From Populus alba (Eukaryota > Streptophyta > Magnoliopsida > Malpighiales > Salicaceae), in contig NC_133295.1 in NCBI RefSeq assembly GCF_005239225.2, positions 6,758,001 through 6,822,000 of the forward strand: DNA of 64,000 nucleotides. Reading direction: 5' to 3'. Shown here one piece after another: positions 35,644 through 50,279 of the stretch; position 1 is the first letter of the stretch, and every line of letters begins with the position of its first letter. The notes under the pieces were generated by a model that was not told where the DNA came from, did not search any database, and saw nothing but the letters and a program-made list of their open reading frames with translations. The position numbers and the translations under genes were made by a program.

Positions 35644-38600
35644 GGTTGTGTTTCATAAGAGGGTTAAAATCTACCTTTGATAAATTTAAATTATTTTGAT
35701 GCATTTTTAAGAAAATGTGAATTATTAAAGGGGATGATAATTACCCTTAAAGCAGTATTACTCTTTTTTTTTTTTTCCAAGTTTCTCTCCTACTATTTGT
35801 CTTATAATATTCTTTAAATAATTTTTTTTTAATCTTTTTTCAATCATACTAATAATTTAACTAGTTGATCTCACTAATTTATCCTCTAATTTATGAACAC
35901 ATCAAACATTCATGTTCATATTCATAAAAATAACCATAGTGTTAATTATTTATGTAATAGTCCACTATGTTCTTAAACCTCCTACCAAATATTGCCACCC
36001 AATTAGGAGCCCATCTTTCTTATTGGGCCTTCTAAGAATTTCTTTCTAACTTGATCTACTTATTTAGCTGTACCTTGGAATATCTTGTTTGGGCTCCTTC
36101 TCGAAGGATAAATGGACTGTATGACCTCTTGGAACCTTGAAGTAACCCTAAATTGACTACGTAGAAGTCCGCAGTAGCTCTTGTTTCCATCCCGTAAACA
36201 AAGCCTGCTGTAGCTTTGTGATCAAAGTATCTTTATCTAAACATGGCCCCAAGCATTTATTTGATAAAGTGTGTACACACACACGCGCGCGCAAAGTATG
36301 CCCTAAACATTCTAGAAATTCAACATAGGAATTAGGGAGTTGAGTGGATGGGCTTAAATCGTGCAAGTAATTAGCTTGGAGGCAATCATCAAGCCATGGA
36401 ATTAGAGTCAGGACATGTTTTTGTCTGTCCCCATCCCCCGTTGAAAATGAGAACTCCCTTTGGTTTGGATTGCTTCGTACTACTTTCACGTGTTTGCCAC
36501 AGAAAAAACCAAGAAAGAAAGGAGATGGCAGGCAACGAAGTCAAGCATTTTGTCCCCTGAAAACAACTTGGAGCATGTATATTTACCACTTAAAAGAAAA
36601 TGGGGGTTTACAAGCATTCTTGAGCCACACTGGAAACTTGGGTGCTAGCCTACGCATCACCATTTCATGACACATGTTAAATCCAATGTTTGTTTTCTTT
36701 TTCTCTACAACCGTATTAATAGTATTATGTTTTGCTCAAATCTGTGCCCGCTTTCTTCCCTTTTAAGAGGATAGGGTTCGTGTTAGATCATGTGCAAGTG
36801 TTTTCATATATACGTGTATCTGATTCATTGCGCACTTAATTAATAGGGAAACTCAAGTCCTGAATCTCCCCAAAATCTTTTTCCGAGGAGCAGTTCAAGC
36901 CCTAAAAGATTTGTGATGGCTGAGAAAGGACCCCATTTTTTCATGGCGTGAAAAACCCAAGAGGGTCAAGTAACTTGAAATTATGGTAAAAATCAATCAT
37001 GCATACACACGTCATTGAAATAAATTCGGACACAAGAGCAAAGCTCAAGATTCTTGTCCGTTTCCATCTCCAAATCTTAATACAAAGCTGTTCCAACTTA
37101 TGCCCTCCCATGTGATCCGAATTCTAAGCGGAGTTGCGTTGAATAAACAAGTGTACTTAAGGAGTTGAAAAACGCACTCACACAAGCTGTCTCTGCCTGT
37201 GGGGATTGGATTTGAAGTGAGAGCCAATAATCTGCAAACATGTACACCCACTTTGTACTGAGAGCTAGTAAGAGAAGAAATTGTTTATTAATGATTTTGG
37301 CAACAATAACGGAAAGACTGAATAATAAAAGGAGGCGAGAGCTGGGTAGAGCAACGTGGGATGATCAGAAGATATTGTTGTAAAACGACGACGGGTAGTG
37401 GATACAAAGAGGATAAGCATAATTCGGCCCAGGAAAGGAGAGATTCCTTCTGGGTCCTCAGAACCAAATCTCTCATTGCTCCTATAATGTCTTTATTTTA
37501 TGGTTGTTGACAAGTCCCTCTCCAAATCGGATGCTTTGAATGTAGGGCTCGGAACTCATGAAGTGGGGATAAAAAAGAAGAAGGGGTTTTCCTGTTTTCT
37601 CGGAATTAAGGATGGTGATGCCTTTGTAGTGATCTCCTAGGAAGAAAACAATAGGGTTTCTCGCTCCTGTGTCTTTATCTGTGTGCATATTTTGGTAGGT
37701 TATTGGGTGAATTGGCCTCTTGATATAACATTGCAAATGCTCTGCTCTTCAAGCTCATCACAAAACTAGGTTTCAAAAATAAAAATATAATCCATTTCAT
37801 GTTCTTTCTTATTTCCTTGAAAAATAAAACGAAGAATGCAGGTGTAGCGAGATTTATACTACAATCGAGTCTTCTAAAAATAAAAAAAATTATTTAGAGC
37901 TTGATTTCATGCTCTTCAAGATGCGAATCTTGTGATCACGTTATTAAATAGAATATTAAAAAAATATAAACATTAAATATAAGAATATTATTTTCTTTGG
38001 CAAATAATCTATTTGCTTTGTTTTTGCATATACTACTCTTGGTATAATCTCTACAACAAGAAAATACAAGAATAAAAACAGTAAATCCATAGTCTTGCTG
38101 TTGTGTTTTTTACTTTTAATAAGAAGCTTCACCACTAAAATAAAAAATAGACAGTTAATTATACAATTGCAGTTCGTAAGAGGGGAGGGTATATCTATTT
38201 TTAAGTTTAATGATCAAATAAAGATCTCCCCTAATCAAAATTAAGGGGAGCTGGCCTGGATACCCGAGTTAAAAAAAGAAAAAAGAAAAAAAAGAATGAG
38301 GGTAGCGTTAAATCTTCCTCTCCACTTGATATAGTTAGTAAGCAAGGAGGACCAAAACCTCTTCCTTTATTGGGTGCTCGACAAGTGTCGTTTTGGATAA
38401 ATCTTGGACCCCACGCGACACATAAACCTAGAAAGGATGATCTATCTATGGATCATGACAGGACTTACTAAGGCAGCTATTGGCTACATGCAAGCTGCCA
38501 ATAAGAAGGGAACGAATGACATTGGTGGATCTCACACTTTGTGGGTCCCAATTAATTATGTCGTAGCATTAGGGAATCATGCTCTGCTATACGACTCGCT

Positions 38601-40559
38601 TGATAATATCCTTCATCAACATATGACACACATACATACATCCTCACATACATACATCCATACTGTGTTGGGTACAGCTAGCAATCGTTAGAATACAGAA
38701 AATGACACTCAACTCATGGCATTCCACTACCAGAGACTTGATTCTCCGATTTGGCCAAGCTATTGCTCTTGTCCTGTACTCCATCTCCATTTTAAATAAG
38801 CTTTTTGAACAGATTTTTTATATTAAAAAATCAAGAGTAGAAATAAAAAAAAACTTATGTATATGTCTAATAAAATAAATTAAGAACTATATTTTAGTTA
38901 AAATTACTACAACTTCTTCCTTAGTATTTACATGAAATAAATAAATTGTGAAATTGTATACAAGAAGTACTGCTCATAATTCTCAAGGTGAGCTAAAAAC
39001 AGAAAGGTTAGCCATTTAATTAGGAGTTGATTAATTATATATGCGTTCATGTTTCAAGAAATGCCTCTCTATCTATCTCTGTGTGTGGGCCATGACTGAA
39101 TTGATGCTAAAACTATATATATCATTGTTAATGGCAGATGACACAAGAGTTTGGTGCTTTGTCAAATCTCGTTTTAGGTTTTATAATGTGACAAAATTAT
39201 GTACTATATATTCGTGTGGAGTTTCTTATTATATACATATATATATCATGTGAATCGAATGAGGGATATCTAATTATAACCTTGGGTGTTACCATGAGGT
39301 ACCTTTTGAAATATATTTTTCACTTGTATGATAATAAAAATATATATTTTTAGAGAAGAAAATAAATAAAATTATGGATTATTTTTTTATATCAAAACTG
39401 TCTTTCTTTATTCATGCATTTTTATAATAACATATATTTTATTAGCTTCGTGTTTTATTGAATAAATAGTATAAAGCAATAAGCATAAAAAATATTCATA
39501 AAATTCTAATAATTTGAGTTAAATAAGAAAAATGTGTATTTTTAATAAATTTATAATTTTCTTACTCATGCAGTATTTTTTTTATGAGAATTATTGTTTT
39601 TAAAGTAAAAACTCATTAAGATCATGAAAGCAAGTTTTAATACTTAAAGAAAAAAACACGAATCATTCATTTTTATATATATATAAAAAAAAAAGAGATA
39701 AGAATAATAAATTTGATAAAATTATATAAAAAATTACTATAAAACAAAATACAAAATAATCTATATATTTTAGATTCTTTTGTTAATTAATATTTTTTTT
39801 TTCAATTTCATTATTTAATATTTGAATTTGTTGAGGAATTGAGTTATATTTTTTCTTCAAATATATTTTCAATATAACATCTATTAACAAAATCTAATTG
39901 GTCTTGAAAAAAAAAAACTATTATGGCACATCCATTAACATTGTTTACTGAAACAATAAAATGACTTATTGCCTCGCTTCCTAAAAAAACCTAATATTAA
40001 TTTTTAAGGACATCAAAGTCTTTTCACATGATTTATTTGTCATTTCTAAATTAACAATGAATAAATATGTTTTTTATTATCTTAATTGCACAATGAAATG
40101 ACTAAAATATTTTTGAAAGAACAAATTTTTAAACCTAGTATCAAGGAGTATTTCTATATTTTTCACAATAGTGTTTTTTGTTATTATAATATTAGATGAA
40201 AGGCAATTTGATATTTGATCAAATATAAAAAATAATAAACAATTAAAATGAATAGTGAAACGATCAAAATGCTCTTAAAATAAAAAATTTAAACCTAAGC
40301 TCAAGGGACTTTTTGTTATTTTCATAATGTACATTTTTTTTAATTATAAAGTCATTTATGGGCGATTTTATATTTGGATAAAAAAAAAGTGGTGCGTGTG
40401 TACGACACTTGGAGGGATATAGGAGACATTCACGCACTCGATGCCTGCCAACATCCAAAAACATCATTCCATTGTCTCATTGAAAGTGCCGCCATGTTCT
40501 TTTCTTGATAGTGTGGCATGTCTCTAGTGGTGGTTTGGTTTGTTGTTAATGAAACCTTC
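35644..40559. other. Gene-poor intergenic DNA
   Basis: No gene could be recognised. The part 36100-37740 has a more balanced base composition than its surroundings and several open frames of 60-110 residues on both strands, none with a recognisable domain; it may be an old gene or element fragment. A small CA/CG dinucleotide run lies at 36275-36292. From 38800 on the sequence is very AT-rich. Confidence 0.45.
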
Positions 40560-41175
40560 CCTGAAAATTATAGCTTGATCCTTTTTATTATTGATATTTC
40601 AATCTTAATTCTTATTTTTTTAATTTCTAATTTTTGGTATTGCCTCCTTTGTAGAATTTTTATTTGTTTATAGTTTTGATCTTCAATCATAATACCAAAT
40701 ATTATAATTTTTAATTTGGTCCTTATTGTTTTAGTTTTTAATTCTTTTCCTTGTTGTTTTTGGAAAAGTTTTATTTGTTTTTAATTTTATCATTGAATTC
40801 AAATTGATGTTATTATATTTTTAAATTTAATCCTTATTATTTTTATTTTAAATTTTCTTCTTGACCATTTTGTAAAAATTATTATTCTTTTAAATTTCCA
40901 CCATTAAATCAAAACATTGTTTTTATTTTTTTACATCAATTTTGATTTCTTTTGATTTTTCTTGGTTCTTTTACTAAATTTATTTTTCTTTTCAATTTCA
41001 CCATTCAATCAAATAAAATATTTATTTTGTTTTTCAATTTTGATCCTTATTCTCTTAATTGTTATATTTTTTTTTTCTCATATTAGGTGCTTCGGGTTTA
41101 ATGACTCGGATTATGAGTTTGAAAAGTTAATGCAACTTTGGTTGAATATTAATTCTGAGTTGGCTCGACCTTAAT
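40560..41175. repeat. Degenerate repeat of about 120-130 bp period, T-rich
   Basis: Phrases of the type 'atttgatccttattgttttaatttttaa' and 'tttaatttcaccattcaatca' recur four or five times. The block ends in a more GC-rich tail about 'ctcggattatgagtttg' (41097-41170), a style frequent in poplar-type LTR sequence. The period is loose, so this is a description rather than a family call. Confidence 0.45.
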
Positions 41176-44100
41176 TATTATGATTATAGGTTTGTCATAC
41201 CAACTCGAGTTGATCAAGATAGGTTTTTATGTTATTTTTATCCTATTTTGTTGTATTTAATGGGTTGTGGATTCATCTACTATTGTTTCCTATTTCTTTT
41301 GCCTAATTGAATTAAAATCAGTTTATTTGACTCGGTTGGGCTACAACTTAAATCATGTATTTGTTTTAGTTTTTTAAAATACACTTGCAATAATTGAACT
41401 TCATTTCTTGTGCAAAAAAATAAAAAAGTTTCATCCTGCAACGAAGCATGGACACGGAGGCTAGTCTTCTATCTATTTAATATATGACAACGGAGTGAAC
41501 ATAAATGTTAATGAGATTAATGACAAATATACATGCTTACTTGGCAAATTTTAAAAGCCATATAATATATATATTTTTAGCTAAACCAATATCTGATTGA
41601 CATTTATACATAATATTTAATATCTAATTATATAAATAAGAGCATTTATTTTGTAATTTATGTATTATATGTAAAAATCGCTTTAATGCATGGGTCTTAG
41701 AAGAGAGAAGTTAATTATTATTATTATTTTTCAATCAAAACCTTTGATTGAAAATTTCTCACAATATATTTATTGTTAATTTCTTTGTTTAAACCAAATT
41801 AAATATCATGTTATAAGTTTTAGATTAAGAAGCATATTGTATATGTTTTGCTCAATATAAATTGAGAAAAAAGCAACATAAATGCATCAAATATTAGGTC
41901 AAACAATCTAATAGCCCCTTAGTTGTTAAAAAAATATTATTGCATGAATTAAATTGAATTTTTATTTATATCCTCAAAGTATTTCAATTAAATCTTTCAT
42001 AGAAATAAGAATTTTAATACGAACAAAATATGTTCAATTAATCACTCGCTTTAATTTTTTTTTTTTTAAAAAAACTAAGCTTATATTTGTCTAATTGTGC
42101 TTTTGATCAATACAAACACAATAGTTATTTGACTTACAATGATATAATTTATTACAAGATATGTTTCATCTATTGTCAACCGATGAATTTGGAATATTAT
42201 GCTTGCATTTATAACATGTTAACAAATGAAGTATAAAAGCTATGATCATGGCAGGAACTAACTACTTCTCCAACCTGCAGGATGATATAATAGGAATCAG
42301 CAAACGCCATTAAGAGAGAAAACAATGGTTTGACACAATCTACTGGAGAAGACAATGATTTGGTACAATCTGCAAGCTATTTACAACCTAGAATTGTAAG
42401 GATGATATTATGCTAGAAACTCTTGCAATTGAAACGCTAATAAATTCAGTAGATGATCAAAGAAAAATCTTCACATATACATGATAAATGCATTTAGAGC
42501 CATGATGATATAAGAAAACAAAGAAGCACTTTGGAAAAGCCCATGGATAAATAGATTATCTTGACATTGGAGATTAGCATCGGTTTCATGAAGACGAGAT
42601 GACTTCAGCAAAAATAGCTTTTAAATAAAACCAGCCTCTTAAAAAAGTTTACAATGCTTTTAAATAGCTAGAAAACCGACCTTTACTAAATAATAGAATC
42701 ATAATCCTAAAACATAAAAATAAAATAACATAAAATTCAAACATAAGCAATAAATCTAGGAAAATTGGCCAAATAAGATCTTTCGAGTCTAATTTCAGGG
42801 AATTTATGCAGCGGATCGACAAAGAACTAGGCTTATAAAACTTTAAACCCAATCGAATGAATAGATAAAAACTTATGGTATGTTTTAATCGTTATACTAG
42901 TCTATTGCAACCAAACATTTTCTTGAACTTAACTATATCCCACTAGTCTAGGCCATTAATATAATTCATGTAGGCAAATGCTCAGCTAACTACCCAAAAC
43001 CTTCAAATTCAAGTGACCCGACTACATCACTTATGAACCAAGTGCAAGTGTAGAATAGAAAACTATGCATCCAAAGAAAACAAACTCATTTTTTTAGGTT
43101 CTAAATGTCATTTTTTAATATTGAAGTTTGTATTTGTACTCTTATAACCTTTAAAGTTCTTCGGCAAACTAATAATGATATAATAATGATATGTAGCATT
43201 TTTACAAATGATTAATTATTTCTAGATAGATATTGTAAATGCCTTGTTAATGATATCAAATTAATGATACAATTTTGAAACTAAATTATCATGATATACA
43301 ATATATAATATATTGTGAAATATCTTAAAAAACTTTCATTCTTATAATCAAAATAAAAAACACATTTTAATTAAAATTAAATGTTTTTATACACCGATTA
43401 ATCCCTAGAAGCCTAGAAGTTTTTATATATATTTTGTGGATGAGATTCCAACCTCATATAAAAGTGAATGGATATCATTAAGGAGGTGTTTGAGAATGTA
43501 GTATGTATAAGTTGTTTTTCGAAAATGTTTTTCGCATGGAAATGCATCAAAATAATATATATTATTTATTTATTTATTTTTTTTTTTAAAATTTATTTTT
43601 GATATCAACATATCATAGCGATCTAAAAATACTAATAAATTTATTTTAAAATATTAAAAAATTTATATTTTAATTAAAAAAAATGGATTGCACCGCAACC
43701 CCAAACTAGGTCTAAAACACGTTCTTAACAAGGCATAAAAATAGGAGGAATGAATAAATGGTTAAAATGACATGTTCTTTCCTTAACCATCAATCAGATT
43801 TCAGTCTAAATAATGAGAAATGCATTTATCATATAGAGGTAGATTTAGTCTCCATGCTAAAAAAAGAAAAAAGAAAAAGAAAGTAGGGACAAAATCTCAA
43901 CAGTTTCTTCTGAACTGTTTTTATTTATTTTGAACTGCATAATAAACAAACAAAGAGCTCTTTTTTATTATTATTTTTATCTGTATTTTGGAATTGACCA
44001 ACCTATAAACAAAATAGAGTTGCGGATAGTAATGAATTGAGAATTAGAGAGAGAGAGAGATTCTCTCTTTCCATGGGGAAGGCGAGGGGTAGTTGTGTCG

Positions 44101-45668
44101 GCGATGACAAGGACGGTGCCAGTGAAGGAAGAAAGCAAATGAAGATAGAGCGTGGATCCCTCAATCTTAGGGTTTGCGCCACAAATAGGCTACAACGCGT
44201 GCTTATTCCAATATGTACCCATCAGAGAAACAATCGAACATCTCAGCTTGTCCCTCGTTTTCCTGCTCGTAGATGCCATTACTTCTTCTGTCCTTTTTTT
44301 CCCCACTTTATATTTTGTTCCTTTTTCTCCTACGTACGTACATGACCATTCAACAAATCATGAGGTCCAGTCTATAAGATCTGGCTGTGGTGTGCAGCTT
44401 GGCTTTCACCGCTGGTTGCTGATCTATGGATACCCTCTACCCTCTCTTCTTCTCTCACTAACTTGTTGAATCGGAAGACTTGACGAGTAATTGTCTTGTT
44501 AAAACACCTCCTACTACTAGTTTAAAGAAGCATCACATAAGCAGGGGGTTAGTGCGGTAATTAACATGCCATTTGACCGAGAGGAGAATAGATTAATATA
44601 TATACTTCGGAGAGTTGTGAATTTCCATTTTTGTCATCATCTGCTATATGACTTGTGATCCAAATCCATGTGGCCTTGGCATGACTCGTCTGTTTCCACT
44701 CGGAACTACCATTATCAATACTATATATTAAGAGCATGATCGAGAGAGAGTATGGCTTGATCATCAGTGTAAGGTCTTCGAAATTCTTACATAAATGTGT
44801 TTTTCTTCTCAAGATTGCTATGCAATCCATCTCTCATCTTTAACATATAGAAAGGTAGAAGTAATAATAGTCACATCAAGCAATTTACCATCTCTTAATC
44901 ACTAGCTTTCCTCGTAGAAGCAGATGCCCGTGCCACTGACGATCTTAGAGCTATGTCTGATTTGCTATAGCATCCATTGCATACATGAGATGTTTTCTTG
45001 GCCTTGTATGGCAAGGGTAAACTTGGATTGGTTGCTGCCGCTTCTCTTACCAGACATGAATCTGCACTCAACTTAGATGTGCAAAAATGGTCCCCTTGTG
45101 TAGTTCAAATATATTCGGACAAAACCCATTACTCCTTTAGAAAAGTCTTGCTTCGAACCGGTGATCCTTGTTAATATGGTGGCTCGAGGGGACAGCCCTG
45201 ACCACCTCCTACATTTGTCTATGCCCTCATACTCTAGACGTACCAAAACTCAAGATACAGCTAACATGGTGACTCCAAGTTAAAATTTCAGATTGAAGGA
45301 ATTTTAATCTGCCTATCAGCAGAAGCAATATTTTCTTGGAAGGTAGCGTAGTCACATGCTTCCGTGCTGCTATGAAATACTCACAATGAGTTATGGGGGT
45401 AGATATGATGAGCCCATGTTACTCCATGATATCTTTTTTAAGGTAGAGACTTAAACAAGTAGAAGACAAGGGTGGGCATGCCGGCACATAAAAATATACA
45501 AACGACAGAAGCAATCATGTCTTATAATACCCAGAGGCATGTGGGATGGGTGTGTGGTCGTAATTTCCCCGGATCAGATTGAAAGTTTTAGATATTTTAA
45601 TTACTTGGGGCTGGGAACAGGTATGTTTTAAGCTCTTTAGCTTTTTGGAGGAAAGCCATCTATCATAA
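41176..45668. other. Gene-poor intergenic DNA
   Basis: Mostly AT-rich. A more GC-balanced block at 44030-45650 has open frames of about 100 residues at 44037-44345 and 44152-44469 with no recognisable domain. A short GA run sits at 44047-44060. Nothing can be assigned. Confidence 0.4.
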
Positions 45669-46516
45669 CACTATCAGGAAAATCACTATATAAAAATAAA
45701 TAATAATAATTATAATAAAAAAGTTGATAAATAATATTTTGTCATATTTTCCAACAAAAATAGTGTTGGATATTTTTCGTTGGTAATTTTCAGCAAATAT
45801 AATCATATAATATGTTCTGTAGGTAATTTACGCTGGTATTGTGGGCATAGTACTGAAATGGAAAAATCAATAAGAATACAGCTGACAATTCTATAAAAAA
45901 GTTGACATGTCATTATTTATAGACGAAATTATCGACAAAATAAATCCATTAACAAATGCAAATAAGTTATAACCGGCAATTCACTCTCTTTATTCTTCTT
46001 CTTCTTCATGAAAAAAAAAAAATACTAGCAACCTCGTATTTTCTTACAAATTTAGCTGCTCCAACCCACTGGCATCAATCTACATCTATCATCAATAGTA
46101 TTAGCATCTATTATTGAATTTTTTGTGAAGCTTCGATACACAAAGTAAGGAAACTCATCTATTTTTTTTTAAAATTCATTTATGTTTTAGGTTAATTTAA
46201 TGAAATCTTTTATAGCATTTATAGTTTGCTTATATATTTACGGGTTTTATATGTTTTCTCTAGAGAAATTTATTGTATTAATATATGATTTGTATGCTAG
46301 GGTTTGTTTGGGATTAAGGGGAAATTGAATTTTGTTGTCATTTGATGAAATTGAATTTGATTTTGTAACTTAGGTGTGTTATAATTGAACAAATGAGTTA
46401 TTTTAATGGGTACCATAATATTTTGTCAATTTTATTGTTAAGTTGGAAATTTAGAAAAATTTAATTTTTTATGTAATTGATAAAATCAATTTATTCTATA
46501 TAGGTTTCAAAAGCAA

Positions 46517-46950
46517 TGAATGATCATCCTTAAATATATTGAGATTCACCCGAAGTGTTATATAAGCAAGCTTATCTTCAAAAAGTTGAGGGTTTTATTA
46601 ATTTCATACTTTCTAATCTGAAGACTATTAATACAAGAAAAATTAAATGTCCATTTATGAAGTGTAAGAATAAAAAGTTTCACCATAAAGATATTGTGAT
46701 GATGTATCTGCTTAAAAAATAGTTATTCAAGAAATACTTATGTTGGTTTGTACACAAAGAACCTTATGTTCTTTATGAAACCATGTTAGAAATGATAGTT
46801 GACTCAACTTCTAGTTCTAACAACATATCTAAGTTTGCGGATGATAATAGTAATTTTTATAGAAGTATGGTGACATATGCAATGAGAATGAATCAAGATT
46901 ATTCAAGTGAAGGTTCACATAACATCTCTATAGATGAAAAAAAAATGTAG
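46517..46950 (+). pseudogene. CACTA transposase N-terminal (transposase-associated) domain remnant
   Basis: The plus frame gives EVLYKQAYLQKVEGFINF, then IKCPFMKCKNKKFHHKDIV, then, after a stop, LFKKYLCWFVHKEP. This fits the pattern of the N-terminal zinc-binding domain found in TnpD-type CACTA transposases (Y-x-x-G-V-x-x-F-x-x-F, C-P-C-x-x-C-x-N, V-x-x-H-L, W-x-x-H-G-E). In-frame stops and a missing Cys show it is inactive. No catalytic part of the transposase was recognised further on; it may have been removed when the copia element inserted. Confidence 0.75.
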
Positions 46951-47379
46951 ATGCAATTAAGTTTTTTAAACTTTTGAAAGATTTCAATGAATCATAATTA
47001 TAGGATGGGTGCACAATTATCACAAATGTTAAGATTGGGAAAACAATAATCTACTAAGCTTCCTGAATTGACAAGTATCACAAGTGTGTTATGGTTTTAT
47101 AGCTCCTATAACATTAATCATGCCTTTATATTTTAATAACTATAAAGCATAAAGCCAATGATATTCTAAGAGTTGATGCCAAAAGTTTGTTGAGCCAGAT
47201 TTGAATCAATGAGAACAATAAAGCTCCAATAAAGTGGGAAATATATAAGGATCACCTTTACACCTCCCTATGATCACCGATTGTCCTGTTTGTTGTCCTT
47301 AATACAATAGTCAACATTAGCAAATTTATAATTAACAAGAAATTGAGTTGATAGCTGACTTATCAAGAGTAAAATTATT

Positions 47380-48660
47380 GTTAAGTTAGGAACTAGTAGG
47401 GCATTGTAAAAAGACGAGGTATTTTTTTTTCTTAATGCTATAATCTATAATACTAGGAATTTGAAGAGAAGACCCATCACTAATAAAAATTGAATCTATA
47501 CCAAAGAAGTTGTGGATATTAGATAACATATTTGACTTTCTTGTCATGTGTTGGAAGCTTCTATGTCTGCGGTCCACTCTACTTCAGTGATGGTGCTGTC
47601 TAATGTGAGGGCTACAAGAGCTTGTGGCATGTCATCATGTTAAGTTGGTTGTTTTGGCACCTCTTAACATGTTTTTACAATATATCTCATTGTGCTATAG
47701 TACTAGAATTTTTATTTGCGATAAAGATCTCTTTTTGTGTAGGTCATATGGCGTTCACTAGGTGGTAGATGATGTCTTTGTTGAGAGCCTGAATAGGGCT
47801 AGAAGAATAAGAATTGTTTCATTCTTTTTGTTGTTGTGCTTGAAATCCTCTCCTAGTTGATATGAATTATTTTTTTTGTCATGATATCGTGAGGAAAATT
47901 ATTAGAAGCATTGTTGTTTTTGTCCATAAAATGTCATTTGGGGAGTGAATGAGTTTGGGTGATTTTCATGATTAAAGAACCAATTACGTCGCTGATCAAG
48001 CCTTTGGAGTTGGGAGACCAGCTCAAAGTATGATGACCTAGATAGCTTCAACATGGTAGTGGTGAAAGTTTCATATTAGGGGCAAGGCTAGTGGGAAGGA
48101 ATAAAATGTTTTCTTTTTCTAGGATAGGTTTCCCGATAGCTAAAAGACCATCGTATAAACCCTTGAAGGTGCGAGTATGTTGTCCAATGGTTTTGTTTTC
48201 TACTTCATGAAGATATGTTACTTGCTGTTTAAGTGTGAATTCATGTTCCTGTAAATCTTTTTCATATGCATTCTTAAATGCGTCCCAAATAACATAGGCT
48301 ATGTTTAAGCTAACAACTAGGTTGAGTGTTTCTTCAGAGTGTGTACCAATTATCCTCCTATGAAAATAATAATCCACCTTTCTCCAGACAATATGTACTT
48401 TAATTAATCTTGGTGCAAACATTTATGAATCCACAGTTTTATTTGAATTCGATATGGTGTATTTAGTGAGGGCAGGATCTTTGTTTATAATATGGTTGAC
48501 CAAATCCTAGCTTTCTACAAGAGACAAGACTTGTTCATGTCATAAGTGATAATTTACATGACTGAGTTTGAGGGTAATGAAGTTGCCAACATTAAGAGGT
48601 AATGAAGTCATGGTTGTAGAGAGTTGCTAGGTTGTGCCATGTGTTCCCACTTACTCTGAC
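47380..48660 (-). pseudogene. Ty1/copia gag-protease fragment nested in the CACTA element
   Basis: The minus frame at 48048-48422 (124 residues) is a copia UBN2-type gag: VWRKVDYYFHRRIIGTHSEE, IAYVIWDAFKNAYEK, TIGQHTRTFKGLYDGLLAIG. Further on, WTADIEAS (about 47590) fits the retropepsin W-x-x-D-x-G-A-S, with Gly lost. After a frame change come NIHNFFGIDSIFISDGSSLQ (47386-47577), as in the region between gag and integrase. A PBS-like sequence (TCAGAGTAAGTGG on the minus strand) lies near 48645. Integrase, reverse transcriptase and LTRs were not found, so only the 5' quarter remains. Confidence 0.85.
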
Positions 48661-50279
48661 ATTAAAAAGAAAAATTAGAAATGATGGACATGTTTGAATA
48701 AAAAGAAACTGAAAAACATAAACAGTCGACAATGATCTTAAATTATTATAGAGGAATTCATTTTAAACATAAAAGTATAGTAACATATTGCATGAAATCC
48801 ATAAGCAATATTCCTAACGATATGCTCTGCATCTTTACTGATTTCAAACACCACCAAAGGTAATTTTGATTTAATTTGAATTCTAGATATGCTCATTCAC
48901 CATTTTTGGTGGAGTTTCCTTACCTAGTTGAACTACCATCTTGGGTTGAATCTGTTGCCATTAAAACTCCTTTATTTCTTTGACAATTTTGGATCTCCTC
49001 ATCACTCCACTTATGCCACAAATCATTCTCAATTGCTGAGTTGTGCTAATATTTTCCATTTAAAACATTTATTGTTGTTGTCGTCGTCATCGCACAGTTT
49101 GTGAACATTTTATTATTTAGTACATCTTAATTAATGATTATATGGGTGATAATTAGGTGCATTACCAAAATTTTAGATTTACCAACATAATTATCTATCG
49201 GTATTTATACTCACAGTCTGTCGGCACAAAACTTGCCCATGTGATCATAGAAGAAAATAATTTGTCAGAAAAACTCTCATCTATGAGTTTGTTGGTAATC
49301 ATTTTATACATGGATTTATTAATGAACAAAATGCGCAAAAAAAACTTTACCTGACAGTATGTCTATTAGTGAATTTGACATGTAACTGCTAAACAAACCG
49401 TTTGTTATTCCATCGGTAAGTAAACATTGACAATGATATTTGCATTAATTCTTTTTTACCTCTCTGATATATACTGACAAATTATTTTTGTCAGTAACCC
49501 TTTGAGTAATAATTTAAAAATATATTAAACAAAAACAAAAAATAATTAAAAAAATTAAATTGATATAAAATTAAAATATTTATTATAAATTTAAACATTT
49601 ATAAATTCAAATACAATTAATCTAGCATAGAGATACTAGAAGAGGACAAGGAGACGGGTTTTCACCTAGACTGTAAGGTGAATAAAAGGGAACACATGTA
49701 CCACCCATCTGTGATCTTATCTCAATTAGTAGTCTACGGATTTTGGTCATCCCAGCATTGAGTCATTCATAATCAGTATCCAGATGGGTTGTCTGATGTT
49801 TAACTCGCTAGTTTAAAATCACCTCAAACTCTAGAGTTTAAGTGCTCGGAATTGATTGAGAGCATACAACGGTTGAAACACTGTGGGTCATCCATAAGAG
49901 CTTGATCATAGTGTTAGAGAGATCACACACTTGATTTCTATTGGTTTCACTAGACAATCTTACCTCCAACCATAAATCCGGATTGAGTTATGAATAGGTT
50001 AAAGGATTGTCACTATATCTCTCATTCAACTTGGTTTTATATGTATCTTGAGAAAAAAAGTCAGCAAATTCAAGACAACAATAACTTAAGAAAAAAATGG
50101 TTGAAAACTACATACTACAAAGTGTTGAGCTTAACTATCCACAAGTTGTTACACCCTTTTTTGGTAGTCATCAATCTACACGTGCATTTCCACAAAAATC
50201 TTCATTGGGCTTGGTTCGCGTTTAAGAACCATATCCTGCAAGAAAAAAGTGTAGTTAGTTAAATATATTTATAAGAAAC

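Noticed and set aside
36157..36489. 110-residue minus-strand open frame
   Set aside because: No recognised family and no convincing promoter; kept only as part of the unexplained island.
38460..38520. Partial inverted repeat GGCAGCTATTGG / CAAGCTGCCAATA
   Set aside because: Arms are about 10 bases and overlap; no match to a known miRNA.
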